Assembly (NCBI GenBank): GCA_050122535.1
Contig: JASFIT010000189.1
Span: 1 to 8,679, forward strand
Length of the DNA: 8,679 bases
Direction of reading: 5' to 3'
DNA from: JASFEQ01 sp050122535
Lineage (GTDB): Bacteria; Desulfobacterota; DSM-4660; Desulfatiglandales; HGW-15
Every line of letters starts with the position of its first letter. Position 1 is the stretch's first letter. Under the pieces are notes generated by a model. That model ran no database searches. It saw only the letters and a list, made by a program, of their open reading frames with translations, and had not been told where the DNA came from. This document shows, piece by piece, positions 1 through 5,742 of this stretch. Both the position numbers and the translations under genes were made by a program.

Positions 1-63
1 CCTCAAAAACTCAATACCTAGGTAATCTCGACCTTTAGTGAGCGAGTTATTGAGTTTTTGAGG
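1..63. repeat. 16-bp perfect inverted repeat (long hairpin)
   Basis: Positions 1-16 (CCTCAAAAACTCAATA) are the exact reverse complement of 48-63. The 31-nt spacer contains a short secondary stem, AGGT (20-23) with ACCT (31-34). The right arm runs straight into ACGTCCCCCTT at 65-75, which is identical to half of the 20-bp palindrome at 7692-7711. The large loop and missing T-run argue against a simple terminator. The layout fits a REP/RAYT-type or miniature element end, but no transposase is visible and the element may continue left of the window. Confidence 0.65.
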
Positions 64-86
64 AACGTCCCCCTTACTGGAAGGAG

Positions 87-1340
87 ATGTTCGAGTTCGT
101 GGCGTCTAACAAACCCAGGTTTTTTTATGGCTATGTGGTTGTTGCAGCGGCCTTTTTTATCCAATTCATGGCCTGGGGCATCAATAACAGTTTTGGTGTG
201 TTTTTCAACCCATTGCTCACTGAGTTTGGCTGGCTGAGGGTCACCATCTCGGGTGCGGTCTCGATGAATTTCTTGGTGCACGGCCTTGTCAGCATCTTTG
301 TGGGTGGGCTGAACGACAGGTTTGGACCACGACTGATCATGACGATTTGTGGCTTCTTTCTGGGGCTAGGCTATTTACTTATGAGCAGCGTTAATGCTGT
401 TTGGCAGCTTTATCTGTTCTTTGGGCTCATTGCTGGTCTGGGCCTGAGTGGTATGGATGTTATCATACTGTCCACGATAGCCAGGTGGTTCGAAAAAAAG
501 CGGGGCACCATGAGTGGACTCATCAAGGTGGGAACAGGGGCCGGCATGCTGGTTATGCCCATTTTCGTCACCTGGCTCATCACCACCCATGGCTGGCGCA
601 ACGCTTTTGCTGTGCTGGGTGTGCTCATCCTCGTAATGATTATTTCCCTCTCACAATCTCTGGTGCGCGATCCGGCCAAGAAGGGGCAGTTGCCCGATAA
701 TGAAAGAGAAGCAGACGTTGGCAAAATGGACACGGGTGAGCACGGATTATCCTTCCGGGAGACGGTTCATACCAGGCAGTTCTGGACCGTTTGTGCTGTC
801 TATTTTCTGATTCTCACCTGTGTCTTTACCATCCTGCCGCACATTGTCCAGCATGCCATCGATCTTGGGATCCCAGCCACGAGTGCGGCCAGCGTTCTGG
901 CTACGATTGGAGGGGTGAGTATTGCGGGCCGAATTCTCATGGGAAGTGCTGGGGACAGGATCGGTAACAGGATGGCCTTGCTCATTTGCCTTATATTCTT
1001 ATTCGCTGGGCTCATCTGGCTGCAAGTGGCCAAATCATTATGGATGTTCTATGTGTTCGCTACCGTGTATGGTTTTGCGCACGGGGGGTTTTTTGCCCTG
1101 GTTTCACCGCTCGTGGCCGGTTTATTTGGAACCAGATCACACGGGTTGATTTTTGGAATCGTTATTTTCAGCAGCACCATTGGGGGGGCTATTGGTCCCA
1201 TATTGGCCGGGCACATATTCGATGTGACCATGAGTTATCAGACGGTCTTTTATATCCTGGCTGCATTGAGCATCACAGCTTTGATATTGACCGCATCATT
1301 GAAACCGGTCCGTCAGGCGTCTAGCCGGGTCAGATTTTAG
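87..1340 (+). CDS. MFS transporter, monocarboxylate/oxalate-formate-like
   Basis: A 417-residue inner-membrane secondary transporter of the major facilitator superfamily. The length and alternating hydrophobic blocks fit 12 transmembrane helices in two halves, with a polar central loop near residues 190-215 (RDPAKKGQLPDNEREADVGK). The loop 2-3 signature GGLNDRFGPR and its second-half counterpart GRILMGSAGDRIGNR are present. The N-terminal FYGYVVV and FGVFFNPLLTEFGW segments resemble the monocarboxylate/oxalate-formate (YcxA-like) branch, so a small carboxylate substrate is likely but not shown. The start is uncertain: AAGGAG at 81-86 touches the ATG at 87 with no spacer, so the in-frame GTG at 99, 12 nt downstream of it, is a real alternative. 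An in-frame stop at 51-53 limits the N-terminus. The gene stands alone and no clear terminator follows. Confidence 0.92.
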   Translation: MFEFVASNKPRFFYGYVVVAAAFFIQFMAWGINNSFGVFFNPLLTEFGWLRVTISGAVSMNFLVHGLVSIFVGGLNDRFGPRLIMTICGFFLGLGYLLMSSVNAVWQLYLFFGLIAGLGLSGMDVIILSTIARWFEKKRGTMSGLIKVGTGAGMLVMPIFVTWLITTHGWRNAFAVLGVLILVMIISLSQSLVRDPAKKGQLPDNEREADVGKMDTGEHGLSFRETVHTRQFWTVCAVYFLILTCVFTILPHIVQHAIDLGIPATSAASVLATIGGVSIAGRILMGSAGDRIGNRMALLICLIFLFAGLIWLQVAKSLWMFYVFATVYGFAHGGFFALVSPLVAGLFGTRSHGLIFGIVIFSSTIGGAIGPILAGHIFDVTMSYQTVFYILAALSITALILTASLKPVRQASSRVRF

Positions 1341-1743
1341 AGGTGAAGGTAAGTGGTGCATTCATGCCAAAGTAAACAACCCGGGCCCAGAGGAGCCAGC
1401 TTTGGATTGTTTTCAGAAGGACCTCATTACGCTATCGCCTTTAGAATGCCCAAAGTGTTCTAAAGTGCCTAAAGTGAATGAGATTTTTCTCAGTTTAAAA
1501 ATAGACCTCGCCAAAGGCGAGCACCTCAACTTTAGCCCCGCCTGCCATAGCCATTCATCAGTAATCTGGATGGCTTGACCAGTTCTGATTGCATAACTCG
1601 GCCAAACTACTGTGCGCGGCGAGGCATTGGCGGGCAGGTCACTTTAGTTCACCTGTAACTTTAGATCACTTAAAACGCATTCTTTCGGCAAAGGCAAAGC
1701 CATAGATTTCTGACCTAGCCCTATGGACCAAGTTTTTGACTTC
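1341..1743. other. Non-coding spacer after the MFS gene
   Basis: No convincing gene lies between the transporter and the terminator of the facing minus-strand operon. The stretch holds short inverted repeats: TGAGA-TTTT-TCTCA at 1479-1492, CTCGCC-AAA-GGCGAG at 1507-1521, and AGCCAT (1549-1554) with ATGGCT (1570-1575). It also holds the possible miniature element described separately. Confidence 0.6.
1443..1683. repeat. Possible miniature inverted-repeat element
   Basis: About 240 bp bounded by AGAATGC (1443-1449) and GCATTCT (1677-1683). Behind these ends, imperfect inverted arms carry repeats of one octamer: CTAAAGTG at 1460-1467 and 1469-1476 on the left, and CACTTTAG at 1640-1647 plus AACTTTAG at 1657-1664 on the right (AACTTTAG also at 1528-1535). 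Inside, CCTGCC (1541-1546) can pair with GGCAGG (1633-1638). No coding capacity and no clear target-site duplication were seen. A MITE-like element is an inference from symmetry alone. Confidence 0.35.
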
Positions 1744-1780
1744 AAAAAACAAAAGGCAGGGCATCCTATTGCCCTGCCTT
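1744..1780 (-). terminator. Intrinsic terminator of the bactofilin-lipoprotein operon
   Basis: A perfect 11-bp stem, AAGGCAGGGCA (1753-1763) with TGCCCTGCCTT (1770-1780), and a 6-nt loop. Read on the minus strand, the stem runs directly into TTTTGTTTTTT. It lies about 33 bp beyond the lipoprotein stop codon, the expected place for the end of that transcript. The plus-strand side lacks a good T-run, so it mainly serves the minus strand. Confidence 0.88.
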
Positions 1781-1812
1781 CGCTATTTTCTCCGACCACC
1801 ACGAGTCGCTTA

Positions 1813-2232
1813 CTACTTTTTTTTCTTTACCCACTTTTCCTTTTTCTTCATTTGGCCCGGGGGATATTTCTTCTTATGCTTATAAAAGTGCTTGTATGGC
1901 CGCTCTGAATCCAATTCAATCGTCACATGTTTGCCCAACCTGACGCTGAAACTGTGGGGCAATGAAGCGGACATCCTCCATTTATCCCCTTGCAGGTAAA
2001 AATAGACCTTTTTTGAGATGTCAAAGTAGACATACGCATCAGGATAATAATAATAGGTACGTTTTGCCCTGTACCCATGAGCCGGTGCATGGGGTGGTGG
2101 GCCGCCCTTTACACCTGGTTTGCCGCCGCCTATATGAATACCCCCGCCTGTCACATTACATGCGCCCAATGCAAACATGAAAAGGACGCAACTTACTGAA
2201 ATCAGCACCTGTGTCTTATGCTTACATTTCAT
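1813..2232 (-). CDS. Small outer-membrane lipoprotein, basic C-terminus, function unknown
   Basis: A 139-residue predicted lipoprotein. Residues 1-24 are a type II signal peptide (basic start, hydrophobic core) ending in the lipobox LGAC, so Cys25 would be lipidated. The next residue is Asn, which is compatible with outer-membrane sorting. A Gly/Pro/His linker follows, then a conserved-looking domain around YYYYPDAYVYFDISKKVYFY that ends in RPYKHF and YPPGQ, and a very basic tail of Lys and Trp. I recognise this YPPGQ-ending pattern from uncharacterised proteins of sulfate-reducing and related bacteria, but no function is known to me. The start at 2232 is chosen over an upstream ATG at 2253 because AGGAGGA (2238-2244) sits six bases before it. 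It lies 59 bp downstream of the bactofilin gene with a terminator behind it, so the two are probably co-transcribed. Confidence 0.85.
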   Translation of the reverse strand: MKCKHKTQVLISVSCVLFMFALGACNVTGGGIHIGGGKPGVKGGPPPHAPAHGYRAKRTYYYYPDAYVYFDISKKVYFYLQGDKWRMSASLPHSFSVRLGKHVTIELDSERPYKHFYKHKKKYPPGQMKKKEKWVKKKK

Positions 2233-2237
2233 TTTGA

Positions 2238-2244
2238 TCCTCCT
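2238..2244 (-). promoter_or_regulatory. Ribosome binding site fixing the lipoprotein start
   Basis: Minus-strand AGGAGGA lies five to six bases before the ATG at 2232-2230. The upstream in-frame ATG at 2253 would place this site inside the coding region, so the downstream start is preferred. Confidence 0.8.
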
Positions 2245-2247
2245 AAG

Positions 2248-2264
2248 ACCCATTCATAATGGGT
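2248..2264 (-). repeat. Short hairpin between bactofilin and lipoprotein genes
   Basis: ACCCATT (2248-2254) and AATGGGT (2258-2264) form a perfect 7-bp stem with a 3-nt loop, just upstream of the lipoprotein ribosome binding site. There is no T-run, so it is not a terminator. It could be an RNA processing or stability element in the intercistronic gap. The role is a guess. Confidence 0.5.
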
Positions 2265-2291
2265 ATGGTTACTTGTTCCTGTGGGAGCCTT

Positions 2292-2705
2292 CTATTTGGC
2301 GCTTGAAGAAGAAGAAACAGCATCCTCTGATTCATCAGAAGCAACCACAGCCAATTTTCTCTCCTCCTTTTTTCTTACCCCATGCATTCGACAGTTTCCT
2401 TCTATCGTCGCCCCTTCATTGATCACGATACTGGGGGCCTGGATATTTCCGAGGATCTTTCCAGGCGCGCGGATCTCAATCTTGTTATCTGCGGTAACAT
2501 CCCCTTGAATTCTCCCGCTATTAAAGATGAGTGAGACATGAATATCAGACTCGATTATAGCGCCTTCACCAACAATGAGGGTTCCTTCGCCCATTATCTC
2601 TCCCCTAAAATGACCGTCTATCCTGATCGTCCCATAAAACCTTAGTTTGCCCTCGAACTCCGTATCTTTCCCTATGTACGTGGTGATGTTCTCTATTGCC
2701 TTCAT
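2292..2705 (-). CDS. Bactofilin family polymer-forming protein
   Basis: A 137-residue bactofilin (polymer-forming cytoskeletal family). Bactofilins assemble nucleotide-independent filaments from right-handed beta-helical subunits and often position cell-wall enzymes or shape determinants at the inner membrane. The central part, about residues 12-108, shows the typical short hydrophobic-Gly-x repeat: FEGKLRFYGTIRIDGHFRGEI, then GTLIVGEGAIIESDI, GRIQGDVTADNKIEIRAPGKILGNI and APSIVINEGATIEGN. The length is normal. The N-terminus is short, and the C-terminal tail is charged and then Ser-rich (SSSSSAK). The minus-strand start at 2705 has AAAGGG about eight bases upstream. It is the first gene of a probable two-gene operon with the lipoprotein, under a -24/-12 promoter candidate about 110 bp upstream. 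Pairing with an envelope lipoprotein suggests a role in envelope organisation, which is inference. Confidence 0.93.
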   Translation of the reverse strand: MKAIENITTYIGKDTEFEGKLRFYGTIRIDGHFRGEIMGEGTLIVGEGAIIESDIHVSLIFNSGRIQGDVTADNKIEIRAPGKILGNIQAPSIVINEGATIEGNCRMHGVRKKEERKLAVVASDESEDAVSSSSSAK

Positions 2706-2813
2706 GTCTATGACCCTTTCTATTGTTTAATAGTAATCGACCTGATTTCGCCCAATGACCTCGTTCCCCTGCTCCACCCCGGATTTCATATGAAAACCGA
2801 ACCTATTTTAAAA

Positions 2814-2830
2814 AGCACAAATCGTGCCAG
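2814..2830 (-). promoter_or_regulatory. Sigma-54 (-24/-12) promoter candidate for the bactofilin operon
   Basis: The minus strand reads CTGGCACGATTTGTGCT. This matches the RpoN consensus YTGGCACG-N4-TTGCW at all but one position (GTGCT for TTGCT). The critical GG and GC dinucleotides are exactly 10 bp apart. Transcription would start near 2803, leaving a leader of about 98 nt before the bactofilin ATG. The same bases could form a weak 4-bp hairpin, but the -24/-12 match is the better explanation. No activator site was identified. Confidence 0.65.
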
Positions 2831-3354
2831 CTCATACCCTTGTGAACTCAAGAGCTGACTTTTTCAATCATTTCGTATGTTTATAGATTGCTTGCAGGGC
2901 AATGGTGGCATGAGGGAGGAAGGATGATTTGTGCACTAAATTAGACAGGATGATTTAGGAAAAATACACTTGATTACGAAAGGGTATGGTAAAAAGCCCC
3001 AAAATGAAATAGGGGCCATACATGAGTAGAGCTAAGTGTGAAAAACTTTGCCAAATAGTGAGATTTATTTTCTTATTAATGACGATTTTATTTCATCTAA
3101 ATCTGAATGGAGCAGAACCATACTTGTCTAACCAATTGGAATGCTAAGCAATCTTCCAACCTTTTTATATGGCATGAAGTTCGCACTGCTGGATCTGATA
3201 CAATTATGCATCATTCCTTTTGCGGAAACACTTTGGCCCTCTTCGCCTCGTGTCTAAGTGTTGGGATTAAAGTGCATCTCGAATCATCTTTCTGCCGATG
3301 ACCAGGGATTTTATCAAGAACTCAGTTTAAGTCAGCTTTTTGGTCAGGAATTTT
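2831..3354. other. AT-rich intergenic region, no supported gene
   Basis: No ORF here has a convincing start, ribosome binding site or recognisable protein. Visible items are a 10-bp direct repeat AGGATGATTT at 2921-2930 and 2947-2956, and a GCCCC (2996-3000) / GGGGC (3012-3016) stem. On the minus strand that stem is followed by TTTTT, but no upstream minus-strand gene would use it as a terminator. The region separates the divergent bactofilin and lytic transglycosylase genes and must hold their control sequences. Confidence 0.6.
3170..3186 (+). promoter_or_regulatory. Weak -24/-12-like site upstream of the lytic transglycosylase gene
   Basis: TGGCATGAAGTTCGCA has GG and GC exactly 10 bp apart, matching TGGCA of the -24 element and four of five bases of TTGCA. 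Transcription would start near 3196, about 160 bp before the ATG at 3355. It is much weaker than the site at 2814-2830 and may be chance. No better sigma-70 promoter was seen. Confidence 0.25.
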
Positions 3355-4380
3355 ATGCTCGCACGATCCCCAATCTTTCGAATTACGCTTTTTTGCTTGG
3401 CGCTCAATTTCCTGGCGCTTTTTTTCCTCGCCCTCTCCTCTTCTGCCCAAAACATCTACCACCCACTTATTAACGACACTCCCCTTCCAGAATCAGTTAG
3501 CCTTGGCAATGAACAAATGCCCCTTGAAAACCGACATGTTCGTGAAATGCTGGATCGAGAATTTACCATAGCGGTGTGGAATCGCGCTCAGGTCTTCATG
3601 TGGCTTAAACGGGGAGCGCGCTATTTCCCGTTCATTGAGAAAAAGCTAACTGAGGCAGGCATGCCCCTGGATTTGAAATATCTTGCCGTGGCTGAGAGCA
3701 ATCTTCTCCCCACTGTCCGATCCCGTAAGGGAGCCGTTGGAACCTGGCAATTCATACCAAAGACGGCCCGACTCAACGGACTTCGGGTGGACCGCACCAT
3801 AGATGAGAGACGAAGTTTACAGCGCTCCACTGAGGCAGCGATCAAGTACCTTCTAAGACTAAAAGATCTGTTCGGTTCCTGGACCCTGGCGCTAGCCGCT
3901 TACAATTGCGGAGAAAAAACGCTGGAGAGAGAAATAGAGGAGCAACACGTTGTGGACTACTATCGGTTAAATCTTCCTTTAGAAACAGAGCGCTTTATCT
4001 TTCGGATTGCGGCAATCAAAATCATCATGGAGAACCCTGAACAATACGGGTACAACATAGCGCCCCAACATCTTTATGAACCAATACATCACGATACTGT
4101 GCTTGTCACTGCCAAGACCTCAATCCACCTTGCCAGTATAGCCCAGGCCCTAGACACGGACTTCAAAGTTATTAAGGAAATGAATCTTCATATCTTTGGA
4201 TACCAATTGCCAAAGGGGAGTTATCATGTTTACGTCCCTTCAGGTTTTGGGCCCAAACTGGCGGAAATCATAAGCCGCCTTGGCTCTGTCGCTTTCCTCA
4301 AAGAAAAGTCAGACCCGGACCGCTATGTGATTGTCCAACCCGGGGATACGATTAGCCATGATGTTGCAGCCATCCCTTAG
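3355..4380 (+). CDS. MltD-like lytic murein transglycosylase with truncated LysM
   Basis: A 341-residue exported enzyme predicted to cleave peptidoglycan glycan strands non-hydrolytically (SLT fold, MltD-like). Residues 1-31 are a signal peptide ending near SSSAQ. The SLT domain, about residues 85-215, shows the catalytic-Glu motif AVAESNLLPT (Glu114), GAVGTWQFIP and ALAAYNCGE, the usual E-S, G-x-x-Q-F and A-Y-N signatures. A LysM-like segment follows at about 245-300 (HDTVLVTAK...LASIAQALDTDF). A second LysM begins at VIVQPGDTIS, but the protein stops eight residues later, so the C-terminus looks truncated relative to longer MltD-type proteins. No reading frame downstream restores it obviously. 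The ATG at 3355 is preferred over an in-frame TTG at 3340 because AGGA at 3346-3349 is well spaced. It is divergent from the bactofilin operon. Confidence 0.9.
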   Translation: MLARSPIFRITLFCLALNFLALFFLALSSSAQNIYHPLINDTPLPESVSLGNEQMPLENRHVREMLDREFTIAVWNRAQVFMWLKRGARYFPFIEKKLTEAGMPLDLKYLAVAESNLLPTVRSRKGAVGTWQFIPKTARLNGLRVDRTIDERRSLQRSTEAAIKYLLRLKDLFGSWTLALAAYNCGEKTLEREIEEQHVVDYYRLNLPLETERFIFRIAAIKIIMENPEQYGYNIAPQHLYEPIHHDTVLVTAKTSIHLASIAQALDTDFKVIKEMNLHIFGYQLPKGSYHVYVPSGFGPKLAEIISRLGSVAFLKEKSDPDRYVIVQPGDTISHDVAAIP

Positions 4381-4444
4381 CACCACGCATAGCCGGCAGA
4401 ATGTGTCAGTTTTCTGAGCCAACCATATACTGGTATGCTTTCAA

Positions 4445-4474
4445 TTGACGCTGAGGCTCTGTCTTCGTTATCAT
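4445..4474 (+). promoter_or_regulatory. Sigma-70-type promoter candidate for the CNB-FHA gene
   Basis: TTGACG (4445-4450, five of six to TTGACA), an 18-bp spacer and TATCAT (4469-4474, five of six to TATAAT). The predicted start near 4481 leaves a leader of about 84 nt before the ATG at 4565. That leader contains ACATAACC at 4503-4510, an octamer also present once in each cyclase leader. Confidence 0.5.
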
Positions 4475-4564
4475 TCCCGACCAAAAAGCAGACACCATCA
4501 ACACATAACCTAAATGAGAGTTCCTAGAACAACATGAAATTGAGCAATTGGAGGTCTATTGGCA

Positions 4565-5389
4565 ATGAAACAACGGGAATACAATCCTGGTGACATAATT
4601 CTCAAGGAAGGCGATCCAAGTGATGTGGTCTATAAGATCGTGTCTGGAAATGTTGAAGTTTTCAAGGAGCACGATGGACAGACCGTCCTTCTTGGGGTGA
4701 TGAAAGCAGGGGAATTCCTGGGTGAAATGGGGGTTGTGGATGATGAACCGCGCAGCGCCTCGGCCCGTGCCAAAAATCAAGTTTCCATGATGATCTATGA
4801 AGGGCAGGAATTCTTCCGCTTGATTAGCCGTGATGGCTCATCGGCCGAACGAATGATCCTGCGTCTTTGTGAACGGGTTCGTACGCTCAGCAGGAAACTT
4901 GCTGAGATAACCGTTTCAATAGGATCGACTGACGCAATTAAGGACGAAACCCCGGCTGGCGAAACCCAAGACCTGCCAGCTCAAACCCGCTCCAAAAGCG
5001 AATCTACCCATGTACGACTTACGCTTTTTCCTTTATCAGAGCAGCTTCTTCCCGCCCTGCCCAAGGAGGGAATATCAGTCAAGAGACTTCCTTTTACAGT
5101 GGGCCGTTTACCCATGGGGAAGGAGCGCGAAGCTGTTGTACCCATCGACCTGATAATTTCTGATTCTCGTCCCTTTAGAATATCTCGTCAGCACTTCGCT
5201 TTTTATCAGAACCCAGAAGGGTGTGGTATTCTCGATCTGGGGAGTGCTTTAGGGACAGAGGTAAACGGGGTATTTCTGGGGCACAATTTCGGCAAAGATT
5301 TTGAGTACCTGAAGCTGGGGGAGAATAGGATTACCGCCGGTGGTGTGGGTTCACCCTTCAGATTCAAGGTGCTTATGGAGTCCGCCTAG
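4565..5389 (+). CDS. Cyclic-nucleotide-binding (CNB) and FHA domain fusion protein
   Basis: A 274-residue soluble protein. Residues 3-115 form a CRP/PKA-type cyclic-nucleotide-binding domain with beta-barrel glycines (YNPGD, EGDPSD, VSGNVEVF) and a phosphate-binding cassette GEFLGEMGVVDDEPRSASA, keeping the Glu (54) and Arg (63) that hold the cyclic phosphate and ribose. A linker of about 55 residues leads to an FHA phosphopeptide-binding domain, about 172-270: VGR (Arg181), ISRQH (Ser207, His210) and DLGSALGTEVNG (Asn234). The usual Asn of the S-x-N-G-T motif is Leu229, so classical phosphothreonine binding may be altered. There is no helix-turn-helix, so it is not a CRP-type regulator. GGAGG at 4550-4554 serves the ATG at 4565 (10-nt spacer); a TTG at 4559 is less likely. 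It lies just upstream of two nucleotide cyclases, suggesting it senses their product. Confidence 0.88.
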   Translation: MKQREYNPGDIILKEGDPSDVVYKIVSGNVEVFKEHDGQTVLLGVMKAGEFLGEMGVVDDEPRSASARAKNQVSMMIYEGQEFFRLISRDGSSAERMILRLCERVRTLSRKLAEITVSIGSTDAIKDETPAGETQDLPAQTRSKSESTHVRLTLFPLSEQLLPALPKEGISVKRLPFTVGRLPMGKEREAVVPIDLIISDSRPFRISRQHFAFYQNPEGCGILDLGSALGTEVNGVFLGHNFGKDFEYLKLGENRITAGGVGSPFRFKVLMESA

Positions 5390-5533
5390 ATCGAACGCGT
5401 GAAAATAGTTGCATTTCTCTTGTCATGAAAACAAGAACGGTCCGGAGGTCTTGGAAGCATCAATGAGAAAAAGCATAGGTAAAGTTTTCTGACGTCCTCC
5501 ACTTCCCCGATCATACCCGCGCAATCCTGCACG
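5390..5533 (+). other. Spacer between the CNB-FHA gene and the cyclase promoter
   Basis: No gene is supported. A 6-bp hairpin, TCTTGT (5418-5423) with ACAAGA (5431-5436), has no T-run, and no clear terminator follows the CNB-FHA gene. Readthrough into the first cyclase is therefore possible alongside the cyclase's own promoter. Confidence 0.5.
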
Positions 5534-5583
5534 ATTTCAAGCATATACAATATATGGACATTCCCACCGAAATCCGCTATCCT
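5534..5583 (+). promoter_or_regulatory. Conserved promoter block of cyclase 1
   Basis: ATTTCA, five bases, then ATACAATATATGGACAT (5545-5561). The same block lies before cyclase 2 at 7918-7945 with one difference in the 17-mer. Within it, TGGACA (5555-5560) is a -35 candidate with a 17-bp spacer to TATCCT (5578-5583); cyclase 2 has TAGACA and TATATT at the same spacing. Sequence upstream of the -35 is conserved too, which could mark an activator or repressor site. Transcription would start near 5590. Confidence 0.5.
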
Positions 5584-5589
5584 TTGAAC

Positions 5590-5742
5590 CCACAAGAAAT
5601 CTGGCGCCAAATGAATCCAATAACATAACCGTAACCCTCTAGAGTGCGTTATGGGTATATGTCACCAGAAGGTAACAAAATTGAAGCTTCTCATGGGTTC
5701 CCATATCCCATTCGAGGCTTTTGTTTTTGGGGAGGTGATCCC
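5590..5742 (+). promoter_or_regulatory. Structured 5' leader of cyclase 1 (candidate attenuator)
   Basis: An untranslated leader of about 150 nt, matching the cyclase 2 leader in spacing and in several blocks: CCGCTAT and AACATAACC (5622-5630), and a 3' part running from AAGC through GAGGCTTTTGT to GGGGAGGTGA. GTCACC-AGAA-GGTAAC (5661-5676) can form a hairpin with one mismatch. A short ORF from ATG 5651 would end at TGA 5744-5746, overlapping the cyclase GTG as GTGA, but it has only a weak AGAG ribosome binding site. The leader matches no riboswitch class I can recognise. Regulation by this leader is inferred from its layout. Confidence 0.45.
5684..5730 (+). terminator. Terminator-like hairpin abutting the cyclase 1 RBS
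   Basis: AAGCTTC (5684-5690) pairs with GAGGCTT (5714-5720), with one G-U pair. After a 2x2 internal loop, ATGGG (5693-5697) pairs with CCCAT (5707-5711). A T-rich run TTTTGTTTTT follows, and the ribosome binding site GGAGG begins at 5731. ATGGG could also pair with a nearer CCCAT at 5700-5704, giving an alternative fold. It is weaker than its counterpart at 8067-8112. Confidence 0.45.

Noticed and set aside
2991..3017. Minus-strand terminator (GCCCC/GGGGC stem followed by TTTTT)
   Set aside because: The stem is only 5 bp with an 11-nt loop, and no minus-strand gene lies upstream to use it.
3107..3301. 64-codon ORF upstream of the lytic transglycosylase
   Set aside because: No ribosome binding site and no recognisable motif, with composition that looks random. 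Probably chance.
4565..5389. CRP/FNR-type transcription factor
   Set aside because: The CNB domain is followed by a linker and an FHA domain. No helix-turn-helix is present.
5644..5742. N-terminal extension of cyclase 1 from a GTG at 5644
   Set aside because: It has no good ribosome binding site, whereas the GTG at 5743 has an ideal one. The extension overlaps the conserved leader hairpin, and in cyclase 2 the same frame is closed by a stop at 8060-8062 with no usable start except a TTG inside the ribosome binding region.
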